Assembly (NCBI GenBank): GCA_020344055.1
Contig: CP070813.1
Span: forward strand, 540,326 to 596,947
Direction: 5' to 3'
DNA from: Candidatus Zixiibacteriota bacterium
Lineage (GTDB): Bacteria; Zixibacteria; MSB-5A5; UBA10806
Length of the DNA: 56,622 bases
The notes under the pieces are model-generated. The model was not told the DNA's origin. It did not search any database and saw nothing but the letters and a program-made list of their open reading frames with translations. Of this stretch, positions 18,520-27,347 are shown piece by piece (within the stretch, counting starts at the first letter, position 1; every line of letters begins with the position of its first letter). The position numbers and the translations under genes were made by a program.

Positions 18520-21033
18520 ATGCTGGTTAGAATTCTATTATTTTTGCTAATAAGCTCGACCTCGTGGGGATATATAATAACGACGGAGGACAACGTGACG
18601 TTGGAGTCGTTATCTCCGACGTCACGTGATACGGTTATAATTGCGGGAGGGGATACGGTACGTGTGGTGGGCAGCTGGCGGGCGTTGGATAGCGACACGA
18701 CCTGTCTGGCGATGTATGTTCGTGAGGGTGGGGTGTTGCAGTGGGTGGGGGGTTCCCGGGCCAATTTTGGATCATTATGGCTGGGAGGCAAGAGCGGATT
18801 TCCGTTTTCATCGGGGGGTGGCGGCAGGCTTTACATGTCATCGGGAGACACTCTGGGTTTGTGGAACACCAATGTTTTGGGGTCTGAGGATTTCAACTTC
18901 CGGGGAGGCGACTGTGGTGTACATATAGATGGGGGCTCGGCTTCCAGCCGGGCGGTGGTGATGGGGATGTCGGCCTGGAGCCGGCCGTATATATACAACG
19001 GTCAGTCGGATGGCGTATTCGAGGTGAATTATGCGAGGTTTTACCGTCTGGGGACCGACACCTGGACTCCGGGGATTACCCTGGGGAGCAGTGGTTCTCC
19101 TCGGACGGGATCCGGGGGTTTGATCGGTCACAGCGTATTTGATTCGGCGGGTGTATATTTTTATGGTGCCGGTGCCACGGTGGTTGACGGTTGTTCATTA
19201 TATGTTGATCATGACTGGCCTTATTCTCCTTTGTATCTGTACGGTTCGAAGGATACGGTCCGTGGCAGTTACATAGAGCATGACAACCGGAATTATCCGA
19301 CTCCGCACGGCAGTTACATGATGTTGAGGATTTACGCGGACAGTTCGTACATTTACAATACCGCTCTGGTGAATGTGAACACCAACGGAGAGGGTGGCCG
19401 TGCGGAGTACGGAGTGAGGCTATACGCCAATTACGTGACGTTGCGGGGTGTGACGGTTGACGGGTGTGTATGGGGCATCAACTCCAACGGTGACAAGCAT
19501 GACATATTGATAGACGGTTGTTTGATAATCAACAACAAGCATGAGGGCATATTGCGATTGGGCAACGGCGGGGATTCGTGCTGGACCATTCAGGGGAGCG
19601 TGTTTCGTGGCAACGGTCATGAGGTGGGTAGCGGGTACGCGGCGCTTTTGATGAACACCGGTCCTGATGATCCGGAGTATCTGGATTACCGGATATTGTA
19701 CAATACATTTTGTGATTATCTGGGTGGCGACATACCGGTATCATTCCGGAACCATGTGGGAGGAGTTTTTACATCCAGCGGTGTCTGGATGGTGGGTAAC
19801 ATATTTATCGGCAATTACTGCGACATCAGGATAGCCAGTTTTGCGGGGGGCACCGTAACGCGGGTGGAGTTTGAGGAGTTCAAGGACAACGCCTATGATT
19901 ATCTCAGGATTGAATCGGGCTGTTCGGTATGGATCAAGGATAATGCTTATGCCATATCGGATTCGAATCTGGACGACCAGAGCCAGTACGGTTTTGTGGA
20001 TTCGGCGGGATATGATTTCAGGTTGGCGGTTGGATCACCGATGCTGGATGCGGGGGATTCGTTGTACTGGGCGCAGGTATTTGGCGGTGGGGATGATGAT
20101 CCGGGTAATATCGGATATTACCAGGGTCCCGGTGTTGATCCCGGCAATCCCATTCAGGAGGGTTATGTAGATTCGTTGCACAACGATTATACGGGGGAGG
20201 AGGATTCGGTGCTGATCCGTTATGTGACGGGATCACAGAGCTGGCCGGACAGTGTGGTGGTGGCGTTATCGACTTTGGGTTTTCCCGACAGCGCGGCCTC
20301 CAGCCGGCTGGCGAGGGTATACAATCCCAACTCCACCGACACCCTGTTTGCGGTGGTCAGCGTCGATGAGCCGGGGTCGCTGTTCGTGAGCCTCTGGACC
20401 AAAGACCAGCAGAACAACTGGTCCTCCAGACATACCGCCTCCACCTTCTTCGACTCGGGGATCGGCATTTATGATATATTCCACATATCCGACGTATTGA
20501 GCATCGATCCCGACTCCATAAGATTGATCGTCGGCAATATAGTTCCCTCACCGTTTTATGACACCACGATAATGCGTTATGGCGATCATCTCCCCCTGGA
20601 CATATCCGATGGCTCTCTTTTATTGAGCGGCGGCCTGATTATAAATGACACAATGGATTGCCTAATTGATTTTAATCAACCCGGCTGGCTTTATATCAGG
20701 GCTTTTGCGAGTATAGAAAACTCGGGATGGTTTATCATAGGCACTGATAGCGCCTATATCAATGATACAATGCCGGGACAATGCGAATATGTTGTGGGCG
20801 ATGCCAACAATTCGGGAATTTACAACGGCTTCGATATTACATTTGGCGTCGCCTATTTTAAAGGAAGCGCTCCACCCGCGTACGAGTGTGAATGTACTCT
20901 GGGACAAGTCTGGCATGTAGCCGGCGATGTTAATGCCGACTGCGGCTTTAGCGGTAATGATATTACATATGGAGTGCGTTATTTTAAAGGGGGGCCGGGC
21001 CCGGATCCATGTCCTGACTGCCCCCCGCGCTGA
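18520..21033 (+). CDS. Secreted beta-helix protein with C-terminal dockerin-like doublet
   Basis: A protein of about 837 residues. The ATG at 18520 is chosen because a perfect AAGGAGG (18507-18513) precedes it and it opens directly into the signal peptide 'MLVRILLFLLISSTSWG'; the frame itself opens at 18445. About residues 25-520 form a beta-helix-like region rich in Gly, Asn and Ser. An Ig-like region follows. The last 85 residues hold two dockerin-like repeats, each with calcium-loop spacing: 'GDANNSGIYNGFDITFGVAY' and 'GDVNADCGFSGNDITYGVRY', each ending in 'YFKG'. The tail is Cys/Pro-rich ('GPDPCPDCPPR'). Codon wobble looks different in the beta-helix part and in the C-terminal part. Confidence 0.75.
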   Translation: MLVRILLFLLISSTSWGYIITTEDNVTLESLSPTSRDTVIIAGGDTVRVVGSWRALDSDTTCLAMYVREGGVLQWVGGSRANFGSLWLGGKSGFPFSSGGGGRLYMSSGDTLGLWNTNVLGSEDFNFRGGDCGVHIDGGSASSRAVVMGMSAWSRPYIYNGQSDGVFEVNYARFYRLGTDTWTPGITLGSSGSPRTGSGGLIGHSVFDSAGVYFYGAGATVVDGCSLYVDHDWPYSPLYLYGSKDTVRGSYIEHDNRNYPTPHGSYMMLRIYADSSYIYNTALVNVNTNGEGGRAEYGVRLYANYVTLRGVTVDGCVWGINSNGDKHDILIDGCLIINNKHEGILRLGNGGDSCWTIQGSVFRGNGHEVGSGYAALLMNTGPDDPEYLDYRILYNTFCDYLGGDIPVSFRNHVGGVFTSSGVWMVGNIFIGNYCDIRIASFAGGTVTRVEFEEFKDNAYDYLRIESGCSVWIKDNAYAISDSNLDDQSQYGFVDSAGYDFRLAVGSPMLDAGDSLYWAQVFGGGDDDPGNIGYYQGPGVDPGNPIQEGYVDSLHNDYTGEEDSVLIRYVTGSQSWPDSVVVALSTLGFPDSAASSRLARVYNPNSTDTLFAVVSVDEPGSLFVSLWTKDQQNNWSSRHTASTFFDSGIGIYDIFHISDVLSIDPDSIRLIVGNIVPSPFYDTTIMRYGDHLPLDISDGSLLLSGGLIINDTMDCLIDFNQPGWLYIRAFASIENSGWFIIGTDSAYINDTMPGQCEYVVGDANNSGIYNGFDITFGVAYFKGSAPPAYECECTLGQVWHVAGDVNADCGFSGNDITYGVRYFKGGPGPDPCPDCPPR

Positions 21034-21315
21034 TATAATACTTCTTGGAGAAATACCGTAGCCTGAAAAAGGGGGTATCCTGTTAAATTCATAGAGCCTG
21101 TCGATTCCGGCGATATCGGGAATTTCGGAAATATAACGACGCGTATATCGACCTGAACGAGATTGTTTCCAACACCTGAGGTTGCTGGCGTCAATATAAG
21201 TTTGCCGGCGGGTGAAAGTTAAAGGGCTTGCAGTTTTGCCTCGCGTGTCTTAATTTTAGCAAAATTTATGTAATTTAGACCTTACGGGTCATGGTAAAAA
21301 AAGCGGGATGAATAG

Positions 21316-22194
21316 TTGAGCAAGGTATTGATTACTTTATTGGTCATTTCGATTGTCGCAAACATGGTAGGTTTATACATTCTCTATAAATATTACCGTT
21401 CGGGTCGCGTAATCGATGATCTTATTGATTCGCTTGAGAGTATGACGGAAATTCTCGAACGGAAATGCTCAACCAGGATGGTTTTTATTCATCATTCGGT
21501 CGGGCATGGTATTCTCCAGCAGGGCGGATTGCGGGATAGCCTTTACGAAATGGGCATCTTCGTGAAGGGCGCGACCTACGGAGATAACATAGGAAATAAA
21601 ACCGATATCAAGCACTGGGCGCCGAAGTTTAGAGATAATATGGAATTAATAATCTCTTTTAAGACGCATCCTGATAAATATTACGATGACGGTACCGTTA
21701 ACGATATTATTATGTTCAAGTCCTGTTTTCCCAATAGCGATATTATAGAGGACGGTTCGGAGCCTGGAATACCCGGGGGAGAGATCAGGTCTCTGGCGAA
21801 TTACCGGGCCGCATTTACGGCGCTTAAAGAGGAATTCGTCCGGCATAAAGATCGACTTTTCATCTATATGACCGCGCCGCCTTTGGTTCCGGAGGCGACA
21901 ACCATGGAGGCGGCGGCGAGAGCCCGGAGATTCAACCGCTGGCTAACCGAGGAATTCGTTCCCGCCTATTATAAAGAAGATACGGGATTGGATAATTTTA
22001 TTGTTTTCAACCTGTTTGAAGTCCTGGCTGACGAGGACGGTTTTTTGAGGGAGGGATATCGTCTCGGCAGGCCCGGAGATTCGCATCCCAATGAAAAGGC
22101 CAATAAAATCGTGGCCCGAGAATTTATGGAATTTTTCCGTCCGGTATGGGCCGCCTGGCAGGAAAATCGAGGTATCTCCATATCCTATCAGTAG
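21316..22194 (+). CDS. Membrane-anchored SGNH/GDSL-hydrolase-like protein
   Basis: A 292-residue protein with one N-terminal membrane anchor (about residues 4-24). The soluble part has the blocks 'RMVFIHHSVGHGILQQGG' (about 54-71), 'NDIIMFKSCFPNSDI' (about 130-145) and 'GDSHPNEKANKIVAREF' (about 253-270). Together these look like a divergent SGNH set: the Ser block, the Asn block, and the Asp-x-x-His near the end. Members of this fold are esterases or O-acyl transferases, often acting on polysaccharide acetyl groups. The start is TTG at 21316, and a Gly-rich GCGGGA lies about nine bases upstream. It lies between a surface beta-helix gene and the flippase, which fits a role in polysaccharide modification. 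Specific chemistry is inferred. Confidence 0.6.
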   Translation: MSKVLITLLVISIVANMVGLYILYKYYRSGRVIDDLIDSLESMTEILERKCSTRMVFIHHSVGHGILQQGGLRDSLYEMGIFVKGATYGDNIGNKTDIKHWAPKFRDNMELIISFKTHPDKYYDDGTVNDIIMFKSCFPNSDIIEDGSEPGIPGGEIRSLANYRAAFTALKEEFVRHKDRLFIYMTAPPLVPEATTMEAAARARRFNRWLTEEFVPAYYKEDTGLDNFIVFNLFEVLADEDGFLREGYRLGRPGDSHPNEKANKIVAREFMEFFRPVWAAWQENRGISISYQ

Positions 22195-22330
22195 CATACA
22201 ATCCTCTTTCTTTTTCGCGGGAAGAATCGCGTCGAGAATCTGAAGCGTATCTCTGCATTTTTCGATAATGGAAAGGGACAATATTCCCGATGTAAAAAAG
22301 GGAGATATCATCAAAGTAATTTTATGATCT

Positions 22331-23812
22331 ATGGTTCATAAAAGCATTTACAGACGGATATTCAGGCATTCGGTGATATATGTGGCCGGGACGATACTTT
22401 CCCGGGCCATAAGTTTCATACTCCTGCCGATATATACGCGATATCTCACGCCTTCCGATTACGGCGTGGTGGGCCTGATCTCCATGACCTGTGACGTCAT
22501 AGCAATGATAATAGGAGTGGGAATTACCGCCGCCGTCCTGAGATTCTATTCGGAAAAGGAGTCTCCGGAGGAGAAAAAGAGGGTAATTTCCACCGCCCTT
22601 ATCGGCGGTTCGGCGTTTTTTATAATTGTTTTCGGGTTGACCTCCTTTTTTTCAAAATCCTTTTCAATACTGATTTTCGGGGAGGCGACATACACCTATT
22701 ATATGCAAATAGCCTTTATAACCATGATCTTTTATGCGTTCATAGAAGTCCCGCTGGCGTTTCTACGGGCCGACGCCAGATCGGTGGAATTCGTAATTAT
22801 TAATCTCGTGAAGCTGATAATACAGTTTTCCCTGAACGTATGGTTTATAGTCTTCCTGGGATACGGAGTCCTGGGAATTCTATATTCGTCGTTGATATCC
22901 TTTGTATTGATTTCAATTTATCTACTGGCCAGTACCGTCAAGGAGTGCGGATTTGGCTTTTCCAGAAGCATTTTCCGGGAGCTTCTGCAGTATGGCTACC
23001 CGCTCATTCTGGCGGACCTGGGGGCCTTCGTTCTGACATTTTCCGACAGGTATTTCCTGAGAGCATATCAGAATCTTACTGAGGTGGGCTTATATTCTCT
23101 GGGGTATAAGCTGGGGATGCTTCTGTCTTTCTTGCTGATCGCCCCGTTCCACCAGCACTGGGCGGCGGAGATGTTTCAGGTGGATAAGCGTGAGGACCGC
23201 AAAGAGGTTTTTGTAAGAGTGTTCACCATGATTTCCATTACCTCCCTGATTTTCATTTTCACCCTTTCGGTTTATATTAAAGAGATAATCAGAATAATAT
23301 CGGCCCCCGAATATCTGCAGGCCTATACGGTGGTTCCTTTTATCTGCGTGGCGTACTATTTCAACGGGATGATGGAGTATGTACAGCTGGGGTCGTTAAT
23401 CAGGAAGAAAACCAAATACGTGGCCTACTCGACGACAATTGCGGCAGTATCGAACATTATCCTGAATTTCCTACTGATACCGCCGTTCGGTATTTACGGT
23501 GCCGGCGTTTCAACCATTATCTCGTTCTACATAAGATTTATAATTGTCTATAAACTTTCCCAGAAAGTCTATCCGCTATCTTATAGATGGACAAGACTTA
23601 ATATTTTGCTTGCCTATAGCGCCGCCATATTGCTGGCGTCCTATCAGCTAACCTATTCTAACTTGGTGGCTTCCATTGCTAAGGACACCGCGTTTTTAGC
23701 CTTGTTTCTGGCCTTAACATTTTTATTCTGGTTGAGGGGGAAGGAGCGAGAATTGATATTGACCATAATTAAAAATCCTCGAAAGGCGGCGAAAGTCCTT
23801 GCGGAATCATAA
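22331..23812 (+). CDS. Wzx-like polysaccharide flippase (MOP superfamily)
   Basis: A 493-residue integral membrane protein with about 14 predicted helices. It shows the N-terminal signature of lipopolysaccharide biosynthesis flippases: 'YVAGTILSRAISFILLPIYT' followed by 'RYLTPSDYGVVGL'. A mid-protein 'YGYPLILADLGAFVLTFSDR' carries the conserved Asp-Arg of the second half. Such proteins move undecaprenyl-linked repeat units across the inner membrane. It follows the SGNH-like gene on the same strand and precedes a methyltransferase. An O-antigen ligase-like gene lies 2 kb downstream, consistent with a Wzx/Wzy-type assembly route. Confidence 0.85.
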   Translation: MVHKSIYRRIFRHSVIYVAGTILSRAISFILLPIYTRYLTPSDYGVVGLISMTCDVIAMIIGVGITAAVLRFYSEKESPEEKKRVISTALIGGSAFFIIVFGLTSFFSKSFSILIFGEATYTYYMQIAFITMIFYAFIEVPLAFLRADARSVEFVIINLVKLIIQFSLNVWFIVFLGYGVLGILYSSLISFVLISIYLLASTVKECGFGFSRSIFRELLQYGYPLILADLGAFVLTFSDRYFLRAYQNLTEVGLYSLGYKLGMLLSFLLIAPFHQHWAAEMFQVDKREDRKEVFVRVFTMISITSLIFIFTLSVYIKEIIRIISAPEYLQAYTVVPFICVAYYFNGMMEYVQLGSLIRKKTKYVAYSTTIAAVSNIILNFLLIPPFGIYGAGVSTIISFYIRFIIVYKLSQKVYPLSYRWTRLNILLAYSAAILLASYQLTYSNLVASIAKDTAFLALFLALTFLFWLRGKERELILTIIKNPRKAAKVLAES

Positions 23813-24164
23813 TCACGGCGGTTGATTTATAAGGTTATGAGGCGCTTTGGCGAAAAATAAATGGACGGGCCCCATGTGGTCCAGTGGCAAGGAAGATCAT
23901 GAACGGACAATTGATGACGAATTAATAAATAAGGGTTTATCATGAAAAGTCCGAGCAGCGCTTCAGACACTGATAATTGATAAATACTAAAGATGCATTT
24001 CAAGCAAGGATTTAAAAATGAAAGGATATTACGATATAATAAAATGAAAATTCAGTTAAATAATAGAGTAAAACGATTTTTTTAATTTGTCTGTAATTAC
24101 CTAAATACGGCATCAGTCTAATTGATCGGGAATCGGCACGATTTTGTCGGAAGTATGAACTAGA
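23813..24164. other. Intergenic region without a recognisable gene
   Basis: This 352-base gap between the flippase and methyltransferase genes is AT-rich after about 23980. Short open frames exist (for example from ATG at 23859) but none exceeds about 20 codons with a ribosome site. I see no strong hairpin or promoter. Confidence 0.4.
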
Positions 24165-25067
24165 ATGGGGATTAACCGGATGACTCGATTGACCAATGGG
24201 GAGTTTTGGAATGAAGCCCATAGAAAAGATGATAAAAATATAAAAGGCGAACGATCAAAGTCGACTCTAAAAAAGCTAATATTCAGAATTTTCGGATCAA
24301 GGATCCTGGAGTTAAGGCATAACTATCCCGATTATCTTCTATGGGATCATATTTATCAGAAACATCTGCCGGTGGAAAGAGGTTTAAGGGCGATTGAAAT
24401 AGGCAGCGCGCCGGGCTACCATTTAGTGGCGGCGAACAAGAGGTTCGGGTATGATCCTTACGGTATTGAATATTCTCAAAATGGCGTTGAAGCCAATCGC
24501 GAGGTATTCAGAAAAAGCGGTTTAAATCCCGACAATGTAATATTCGACGATTTTTTTTCCGACGATTTTTTAAAGAAATACAGCGGGTATTTCGATATTG
24601 TATTTTCAAGAGGATTTATTGAACATTTCACGAATATGGACGATGTTATTAGCAGGCATATCGGCCTGCTGAAAAAAGGGGGTTATCTTATTGTTAGCAT
24701 ACCAAATTTAAGAGGAATTAATTACTTATTGACCCGGTTTTTCGATAAAAGGCTCATTGCCATGCATAATTTAAATATCATGAGAAAATCTAATTTTGCT
24801 AATCTATTTGATCAGGAATGTTTGCAGACTTTATTCTGCGATTATTACGGTACTTTCTGGTTTGGATTGTTTCAAACCAAGCCCGCCTCCGTAAAGAATT
24901 TTATCTTGGCATTTTGCTTTAAGCTACAATTGCTGCTTAATATTATATTCCGGGTTTTGTTCAGGAATAAAGGTAAAGAAAGCAGCTTTTTCAGTCCGTT
25001 TCTATTGTTTGTCGGTAAAAGAGAAAGCGAAAATACTCCTTTTGACGCCGGGGAGAGTAAATTGTAG
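24165..25067 (+). CDS. Class I SAM-dependent methyltransferase
   Basis: A 300-residue enzyme. Motif I is 'LRAIEIGSAPGYHLVAANKR' (about residues 73-92), the ribose-binding acidic position is in 'YGIEYSQNGVEANREVF', motif IV is 'FDIVFSRGFIEHFTNMDD', and 'LLKKGGYLIVSIPN' forms strand 5. The C-terminal 100 residues are hydrophobic and basic, perhaps a membrane-associating helix. Alternative in-frame starts are at 24165 and 24180. It stands 61 bases before the hexapeptide acyltransferase on the same strand, so a sugar methylation role in the polysaccharide pathway is likely but unproven. Confidence 0.8.
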   Translation: MGINRMTRLTNGEFWNEAHRKDDKNIKGERSKSTLKKLIFRIFGSRILELRHNYPDYLLWDHIYQKHLPVERGLRAIEIGSAPGYHLVAANKRFGYDPYGIEYSQNGVEANREVFRKSGLNPDNVIFDDFFSDDFLKKYSGYFDIVFSRGFIEHFTNMDDVISRHIGLLKKGGYLIVSIPNLRGINYLLTRFFDKRLIAMHNLNIMRKSNFANLFDQECLQTLFCDYYGTFWFGLFQTKPASVKNFILAFCFKLQLLLNIIFRVLFRNKGKESSFFSPFLLFVGKRESENTPFDAGESKL

Positions 25068-25128
25068 AATTATCCGGATGACCTGTTCAAAGGGGAAGTT
25101 AAAAAAATAAACAATCGGTTTTTTGACT

Positions 25129-25845
25129 ATGGACGCTAATTTAAGAATGAAAGGGTTCTGGAGGTTTTTCAGGAAGCTGGGGAAAACCGTGATAAAATAC
25201 CGATTCTCGATTCCTAACTGGCTGGCCGGTTTTTTTTATAAGGAAAGATTTATAAGAAAGAACAGCTGGATGCTCCTGAAGTCAAAATTATACTATGAAA
25301 ACCTGTTGCGTTATCGCTGCGAACATGTAGGCCGGAATTTGATGTTATACGGCGAGGTGCCTTTTATCACCGGTACGGGGAAGATATATATCGGCGATGA
25401 TGTGGAGATATTCGATAAGGTCACTTTCTTCACGGGCGGGCACGTATATGAAGATTCGGAAATTAAGATCGGTAATGGCTGCAGCCTGGGTTTTATGGTG
25501 CAGTTGAGAGTGGCCCAGAGGATTGAAATCGGCAATAATTGTATGATAGCCGGTTGGGTCAGGATCAGCGATTATGACGGGCATCCGCTTGTTCCCGGGC
25601 GAAAGGAGAAAGGTCTTAAAGTCGGTCAGGAGGATGTGAAGCCGGTAATAATCGAGGACGACGTCTGGATCGGTGAAGGGGCCATAATATTGAAAGGCGT
25701 GACCATAGGCAAAGGCTCGATAATATCGTCGGGTTCGGTTGTGACCAGATCGGTTCCGCCCATGAAAATAGTAATGGGGAATCCGGGTCGAGTGGCCATG
25801 TGGGTTGCCGACGCCAAAGAAAGTCAATCCGGTGCTGATGGATAG
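25129..25845 (+). CDS. Left-handed beta-helix (hexapeptide) acyltransferase
   Basis: A protein of about 238 residues of the LbH/WcaF-Maa type. The C-terminal two thirds show the hexapeptide repeat rhythm, e.g. 'IYIGDDVEIFDKVTFFTGGH', 'IEIGNNCMIAGWVRISDYDG' and 'IEDDVWIGEGAIILKGVTIG'. The His in 'SDYDGH' is the likely catalytic position. The N-terminal 60 residues are basic and may contact the membrane. An in-frame TTG occurs six bases upstream of the ATG at 25129. Such enzymes use acetyl-CoA or related donors on sugar hydroxyl or amino groups. The stop overlaps the start of the O-antigen ligase-like gene by eight bases. Confidence 0.85.
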   Translation: MDANLRMKGFWRFFRKLGKTVIKYRFSIPNWLAGFFYKERFIRKNSWMLLKSKLYYENLLRYRCEHVGRNLMLYGEVPFITGTGKIYIGDDVEIFDKVTFFTGGHVYEDSEIKIGNGCSLGFMVQLRVAQRIEIGNNCMIAGWVRISDYDGHPLVPGRKEKGLKVGQEDVKPVIIEDDVWIGEGAIILKGVTIGKGSIISSGSVVTRSVPPMKIVMGNPGRVAMWVADAKESQSGADG

Positions 25846-27214
25846 GTTTTTCCTTACAGAACAGAAGCTTAAGAAAATTATTGGAGGCGCAGGCCTGGTA
25901 GCGATTTCAATCGGGCTGGCGCTGTCGCTGCTTTTTCTTCCTCCCTACATTACTTTCTTTCTGGTGATCGGCGTTGCCTGGCTGGCGCTTATCTTCAGAT
26001 GGCCTTTCCTGGGGTTGATAGGTTACCTGCTGGTGGTGCTCCTCAGGCCCAGTGAGGTGTACGGCATACCGTACGTAGCCAAAGCGGCGGCGGGATCATG
26101 TCTGCTGGTATTGCTGGCGCATATCGTCCAGCAAAGGAAGTTTCCGACGGTAAATTCGGCCTACAAGGCTATGCTGTTTTTCTCGGCCGCAGTCGCCTTA
26201 TCGGTTATGACAGCCTTCTGGTTGCAGCCGGTACTTTACATCTGGCAAAATACGTTAAAATTACTGGTTCTTTACACCCTGATCATTGCTTTCGCAAGCA
26301 CCGAACGACGGCTCGGGGCGCTTGGGGTCGTAGTTCTTGTCGCGATAGGTTATGCCGGATCGCATGTAATCTACCAATTGATAACCGGTTCCGCCGGCTC
26401 GGACCAACGTATTTATGATCTGGCCTGGGGCATGTTTGGAGATTCGAACGAATTTGCCCAGGTCGTGACCATGGTTATCCCGATACTGGTTTTGCTGTTA
26501 ATGGAGTCAAAGGGTATTATCTGGCGCGTTTTTTATACCGCAATGATCGGTATCAACATGACGATTTTTATCCTGGGAAAATCGAGGGGCGGATTTCTGG
26601 GCATGTTGGTGGTTGTCGTGGCGCTGATTTATAGCAGTTCGCGCCGGTTTATGTTATTGGCGATATTAATTCTGGTGCTGGGGATCGCGTTTTTATCCGC
26701 GCCATCGGCCTATTTTGAACGTCTGGGAAGCATTGCCGATTACGCGCAGGACGAATCGGCTACCGGCCGCCTTGACGCCTGGAAGGCCGGCATCAGAATG
26801 TTTTTGAGGAATCCCGTCACAGGAATAGGGGCCGGGTGTTTTGAGTTCGCCTCCCCGGACTACGGCCTGTCGGCTGGAATGGTAGCTCACAACAGCTTTG
26901 TAACCGCGCTGGCCGAAACCGGGCTTATAGGTTTCAGCGCCTTTATTCTTATTATGGTCTATACTTTTCGGGCATGCAGCCGGATCGATACAAATCTTAA
27001 GCGGTTGGGACGGCAGAAAGGCTTGTTGTATATCCTTGCGCGGGGATTGCCCATAAGCATGATAGGATATATCGTTACCGGGATATTCATTTCAACAATC
27101 TTCTATCCTCACCTGTATATTCTTAGCGCCATGGCCAGCGCCGGGGAGATTATGACCGATCGTTGGGTTACGGAGAAAAGCGCGGCACCGGCGGAAGCTA
27201 ATGTTAGCGGTTAA
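25838..27214 (+). CDS. O-antigen ligase/polymerase-family membrane protein (Wzy/WaaL type)
   Basis: A protein of about 458 residues with ten or more membrane helices and one large periplasmic loop. The loop block 'NPVTGIGAGCFEFASPDYGL' followed by 'VAHNSFVTALAETGLIGF' is the diagnostic O-antigen ligase motif, including the His-Asn that the family needs. The ATG at 25838 is preferred because it forms an 8-base ATGGATAG overlap with the previous gene; the frame opens with a TTG at 25805. With the flippase upstream it implies Wzx/Wzy-style polymerisation or ligation of the polysaccharide. The sequence does not separate polymerase from ligase. Confidence 0.8.
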   Translation: MDRFFLTEQKLKKIIGGAGLVAISIGLALSLLFLPPYITFFLVIGVAWLALIFRWPFLGLIGYLLVVLLRPSEVYGIPYVAKAAAGSCLLVLLAHIVQQRKFPTVNSAYKAMLFFSAAVALSVMTAFWLQPVLYIWQNTLKLLVLYTLIIAFASTERRLGALGVVVLVAIGYAGSHVIYQLITGSAGSDQRIYDLAWGMFGDSNEFAQVVTMVIPILVLLLMESKGIIWRVFYTAMIGINMTIFILGKSRGGFLGMLVVVVALIYSSSRRFMLLAILILVLGIAFLSAPSAYFERLGSIADYAQDESATGRLDAWKAGIRMFLRNPVTGIGAGCFEFASPDYGLSAGMVAHNSFVTALAETGLIGFSAFILIMVYTFRACSRIDTNLKRLGRQKGLLYILARGLPISMIGYIVTGIFISTIFYPHLYILSAMASAGEIMTDRWVTEKSAAPAEANVSG

Positions 27215-27347
27215 GTTTTAATTTTTTTACGTAAGGTCGAGTTCATATAAATCTTCAGGCATCCGGTGGCAGATAGGGCAGAATAATATTCCGGCCCGGT
27301 ATTGCGGTTACGAGAGCCGATTTTTGAGTAGATGATGTCTCGGCCTA

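Noticed and set aside
18474..20551. Several long open frames opposite the beta-helix gene
   Set aside because: The sense frame has a signal peptide, ribosome site and dockerin end. The antisense frames lack starts and ribosome sites and follow from G/T-rich wobble usage.
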